A stretch of 64,000 nucleotides of DNA from Gambelia wislizenii (taxonomy: Eukaryota > Chordata > Lepidosauria > Squamata > Crotaphytidae), in contig JAUMIR010000012.1 in NCBI GenBank assembly GCA_030847615.1, positions 2,163,501-2,227,500 on the forward strand. Reading direction: 5' to 3'. Positions 61,299-64,000 of this stretch are shown here, piece after piece. Under the pieces are notes generated by a model. The model ran no database searches, had not been told where the DNA came from, and saw only the letters and a program-made list of their open reading frames with translations. Made by a program: the position numbers and the translations under genes. The stretch's first letter is position 1; every line of letters begins with the position of its first letter.

Positions 61299-61841
61299 TC
61301 TATATATACAACTCTTGGGTATGTTGCCTTTCCCAGTGTGCTGATTGGCTGCTCAGGAAACACACCTGACCAATCACTACCCACATGCAAATTCCTTCTC
61401 CACCTCACAATCCACTCCTGCCACTCAAACTGCATCTACACCTCCGGCCTCTCAAGGGCCCCTCCCTCCTCTCACTCTCTCAGCCAATCACCACCCACAT
61501 GCAAATCCCCTCTCCACCTCACAATCCACTCCTGCCACTCAATCTGCATCTACACCTCCAGCCTCACAAGGGCCCTCCCTCTTCTCACTCCCTCAGCCAC
61601 TCACCAGTCACAGCTGCAACAGGACCCAGGTAGTCAATTGCCAGCAATGGTGGCTGCAGCGGTGGCAGAAGAGCAACAGAGCGTGTCACCCTCAACAATT
61701 CTGGGAAAAGTGTGGAACAGTGAGAAGGGGGAGGAGGAATTTTAAAATCCACTGGCCTACTTTACAGGGCTGTTGTGAAGTCTACCAGGCATTTGGGGGG
61801 GGAGTTTTTTAACGGTGTACGTTATGCCAGGTACAGCAAGC
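61299..61841 (+). mobile_element. Helitron-like element with a two-unit interior
   Basis: Starts TCTATATATACAACTC, then 'ttgggtatgttgcctttccc'. The block 'ccacctcacaatccactcct' to 'tctctcagccaatcaccacc' occurs twice (about 61372-61490 and 61491-61610, about 119-bp step). The 3' end 'ggtgtacgttatgccaggta' and 'cagcaag' corresponds to the other copies. No coding. Confidence 0.55.
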
Positions 61842-61889
61842 AGTGCTATAACTGAGTAGTGTGAAAGGGCTCCAGGTCTTTTAACTAAA

Positions 61890-62226
61890 TTGAAACTATC
61901 GTACTTTGGACATATGAGACAACAGGACTCATTGGAAAAGACAAAAATGCTTGGTAAAGAGGGTGGCACTAGGAAAAAGGAGGAAACTGCTTTACATGTG
62001 GATTGGTTCAATCAAGGAAGCCACGACTGCCTTGAGTTTGCAAAAGTCCTACTCTCCCAGTAGGAAAGAAGGATCCCATTACAGACAGATGGACTCAGTC
62101 AAGGAAGCCAGGACTGCCCTGAGTTTTCAAGACCTGAGCAGGTTTGCTGATGAGAGGGTGAGTTGGGGGTCTCTCATTCATAGGGTCAGCATAAATTGAA
62201 ATTGACTTGGTGGCAATTAACAACAG
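61890..62226 (+). mobile_element. RTE-BovB tail with internal duplication
   Basis: 'actttggacatatgagacaa', 'ttggaaaagacaaaaatgct', then 'caatcaaggaagccacgact' and 'cagtcaaggaagccaggact' as a duplicated block. Ends 'attgacttggtggcaattaa'. Confidence 0.7.
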
Positions 62227-62952
62227 ATGACCTCTCCCCAAGGTCTTTCTATGGTTGCAGTATTATTCTGTGACTGTCTGCATGTGCTCCACAGTCCAGT
62301 TCCCTATTTTCAATGAACTGTCTTCTGCTTGCCATAGACCAACCCTTGAAATATCTCAGCTGCAGCCAAGTGATTACCTTGGTCCAGAGATAAACTTCTT
62401 GAAAAAGACAGACTTATAAGGCAAACCTCGACTGGAAACCCTTCTGACTTTAGTGAGTTGGAGGCGTCGATCTATTTTTTAAAAAATCTTTAGAAGGGGG
62501 GGAGATTATTTATCAAATATGCCTTGTTTAGAGCATGGAGGAATGCCTATGGAGATGACAAATCTCACTTCAGCTCAGTTCCATCTTTTCAGAAACATAT
62601 GAGCTATTTTGATTCTGAAGCCCTATTTGTTTTGGTTATTTTTAAAATGAAGGCTGGAGCACAATAGTACTTTTAAAAAAAGGTGGTGGTGGTGATTATG
62701 ATGATAGGACATGCATGATATTGGCAAGGTAGATTTTGGCTAGGAGGGATTGGAAGGAAAAGGGAGAGAAAAATGTGGAAGGTCTAGTCGTCCAGAGAAA
62801 AACCAGAGGTGATTGTTCATAGTCTTTCACAGTTTGGAATTCCCCAAATACTGCAAAGCTTTTACTTTGGCTCATTTCAACATTCTGCCATTTTATATCA
62901 CTACAGTAATTAAACCCTAAATCCAATTGCTAGCAACCTGAGCAAAACCAAT
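62227..62952. other. Unassigned stretch
   Basis: No recognised repeat; some pyrimidine/purine runs. No exon evident. Confidence 0.2.
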
Positions 62953-63125
62953 TGCATACGCTCCAACATTTCACTGGTGAAAATTGGAGCTGTGTGGCCA
63001 AGCAGTATCAGAATGTGGTCCAGAGGGCAAAAGTTGTTAATGAGGAAGAATAGATAAGTGAGGATAGGCTGCAGCAGTTTGGTTTGCCTGGGCCTACTGG
63101 GAAGGGGACCTCTCCTCTCCAAGCC
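62953..63125 (-). mobile_element. 'ATACCCTCCAAC' MITE, partial
   Basis: 'catacgctccaacatttcac', 'gtgtggccaagcagtatcag' and 'ataggctgcagcagtttggt'; the distal half is lost. Confidence 0.6.
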
Positions 63126-63320
63126 CCCAGTTGAGTTGGTGGCTTATACTGAATTGAGGATAGCCTTTACTTTATTAAATATCCTCCCATTAGAAGTCCA
63201 GATAGGATGATATAGGAGTTTACCTATCCAAGATAGAGCATGTGAATATAACTGTCTCAGTTGAAGATCTTAACCCATGTTCTGCTTGAATGCTCCATGT
63301 ATAATGACCTTAGAAGTCTT
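63126..63320. other. Unassigned stretch
   Basis: Nothing recognised. Confidence 0.2.
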
Positions 63321-63321
63321 C

Positions 63322-63800
63322 TCTATATATAATTCTCTTGGGTATGTTGCCATTTTCAGTGTGCTGATTGGCTGCTTAGGTGTCAGGATCTGCCTCTCCT
63401 TGCAGGACTAGGGTCCTGGCTGTAGCAGCTGGCACAGCCTCTTTGCAGGATCAGGCCCTGGCTGTGGGAGTCTTGGAAGAACCAGGGCCAAGCGATCAGA
63501 TGCAGCCGGCTGCAATCATGCAGCACACCTGAAGCAGCCAGGGGGACGGCTATTTAATAGCGGCATTCGGCCCTCAGTCTTGGTCACTACAACATGGTTT
63601 TCTGAGTTCTCTGTAGTTGCGCCTTGCTCCTGGATATCTGGTATGTGCTCTGGCCTTGGATTGTTTTTGGACTTTTGCTTATCTTTGACCCTGCCTGGAC
63701 TTTGGGCTCTGTTTAATTGTCTCTGATCCTAGAACCTGCCACCCACACCCTGGACCCTGACAGTAGGACATTTCCCAACCACTCAAAGCTTGCCGTTGGG
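63322..63800 (+). mobile_element. Helitron-like 5' end split by a solo LTR
   Basis: 'tctatatataattctcttgg' then 'gtatgttgccattttcagtg' and 'gctgattggctgcttagg' to 63380; after the LTR the sequence resumes 'aggacatttcccaaccactc', matching 'aggaaacacacccaaccaat' of intact copies. Confidence 0.6.
63381..63762 (+). mobile_element. Solo LTR, 382 bp
   Basis: Starts TGTCAGGATC and ends CCCTGACA, so it has TG...CA ends with a 6-bp inverted TGTCAG/CTGACA. Flanks are TTAGG (63376-63380) and GTAGG (63763-63767), a probable 5-bp duplication with one mismatch. 'ggctatttaatagcggc' at about 63549 is TATA-like. A Ty3/gypsy-type or ERV origin is possible; no internal region, so nothing is encoded. Confidence 0.7.
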
Positions 63801-63869
63801 TAGCAGATCAGTGCACTTGGGAAGGAAACATGTAGAAAGCTTCAAGTCCTTTCTAAACATGGAGGTGGA

Positions 63870-64000
63870 GGGGCTCTTGTATCCTGATGTATGTATGTGT
63901 GTGTAGCATGGGGGTGTATCATGGGGGTATAGTATGGGGTGGGTGTGTAGCGTGGGGGGGGCATATGTGTGGTTCCATGGCGGTGGAGGGGCTTGCATGT
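63870..64000. repeat. G/T-rich degenerate tandem tract
   Basis: Variants of 'gtgtgtagcatgggggtgta' repeat about four times, with G runs of 5-8. May continue beyond the window. G-quadruplex formation on the plus strand is conceivable. Confidence 0.5.

Overview
The window looks like a stretch of vertebrate, non-avian reptile (most likely squamate, i.e. lizard) nuclear DNA, and it is almost entirely a layered mosaic of transposable elements. The host inference comes from the repeat mix: CR1/L3 LINEs with (ATTCT)n tails, RTE-BovB tails, L1, a LINE with a zinc-finger-like C-terminus and (GA)n tails, Penelope-like fragments, tRNA-derived CORE/MIR-like SINEs, a 5S-rRNA-derived SINE, Helitron-like elements, PIF/Harbinger-type and TA-flanked pogo/Tigger-like MITEs, and palindromic hAT-like MITEs. 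No database search was possible, so family names rest on recognised protein motifs, termini and target-site duplications.

I find no convincing host protein-coding exon, tRNA gene or functional rRNA gene. Nearly every longer open frame is a decayed reverse-transcriptase C-terminus or an accidental frame across simple or tandem repeats. The window therefore reads as intergenic or deep intronic DNA.

Layout. 0-10 kb: a TA-flanked MITE, CR1 copies, a Penelope-like insertion with 13-bp target duplications and a hammerhead-like core, and a BovB tail. 10-17 kb: four same-strand SINEs, an L1 tail, a CR1 with a tandemly repeated 3' end, and a MITE split by a LINE. 17-25 kb: more LINE/CR1, a CR1 nested in a CR1, a 576-bp Harbinger-type MITE with TTA duplications, an L1 tail, and a second hammerhead-like Penelope fragment. 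25-36 kb: CR1, a 1.09-kb segment bounded by 30-bp inverted repeats, a 5S-derived SINE, a 53-bp tandem array, and the quietest non-repetitive stretches. 36-37.3 kb: eleven copies of a 108-bp unit, itself an inverted repeat, apparently amplified from the interior of a TA-flanked MITE. 37-47 kb: BovB, a SINE split by a MITE, a second Harbinger-type MITE carrying a GC-rich fold-back with perfect 47-bp arms, a full tRNA-derived SINE, and a MITE with a triplicated interior. 47-64 kb: Helitron-like elements with variable internal repeat number, 5S-SINE pieces, an L2-like tail, a long CR1, tetranucleotide repeats, and a solo LTR inserted in a Helitron-like element.

The elements do not work together as a pathway; what the sequence records is order of insertion. 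The least repetitive islands (about 9.8-10.2, 29.1-29.9, 33.8-34.2, 41.1-41.7, 49.5-50.0 and 52.0-52.3 kb) are the best places to look for conserved regulatory DNA.
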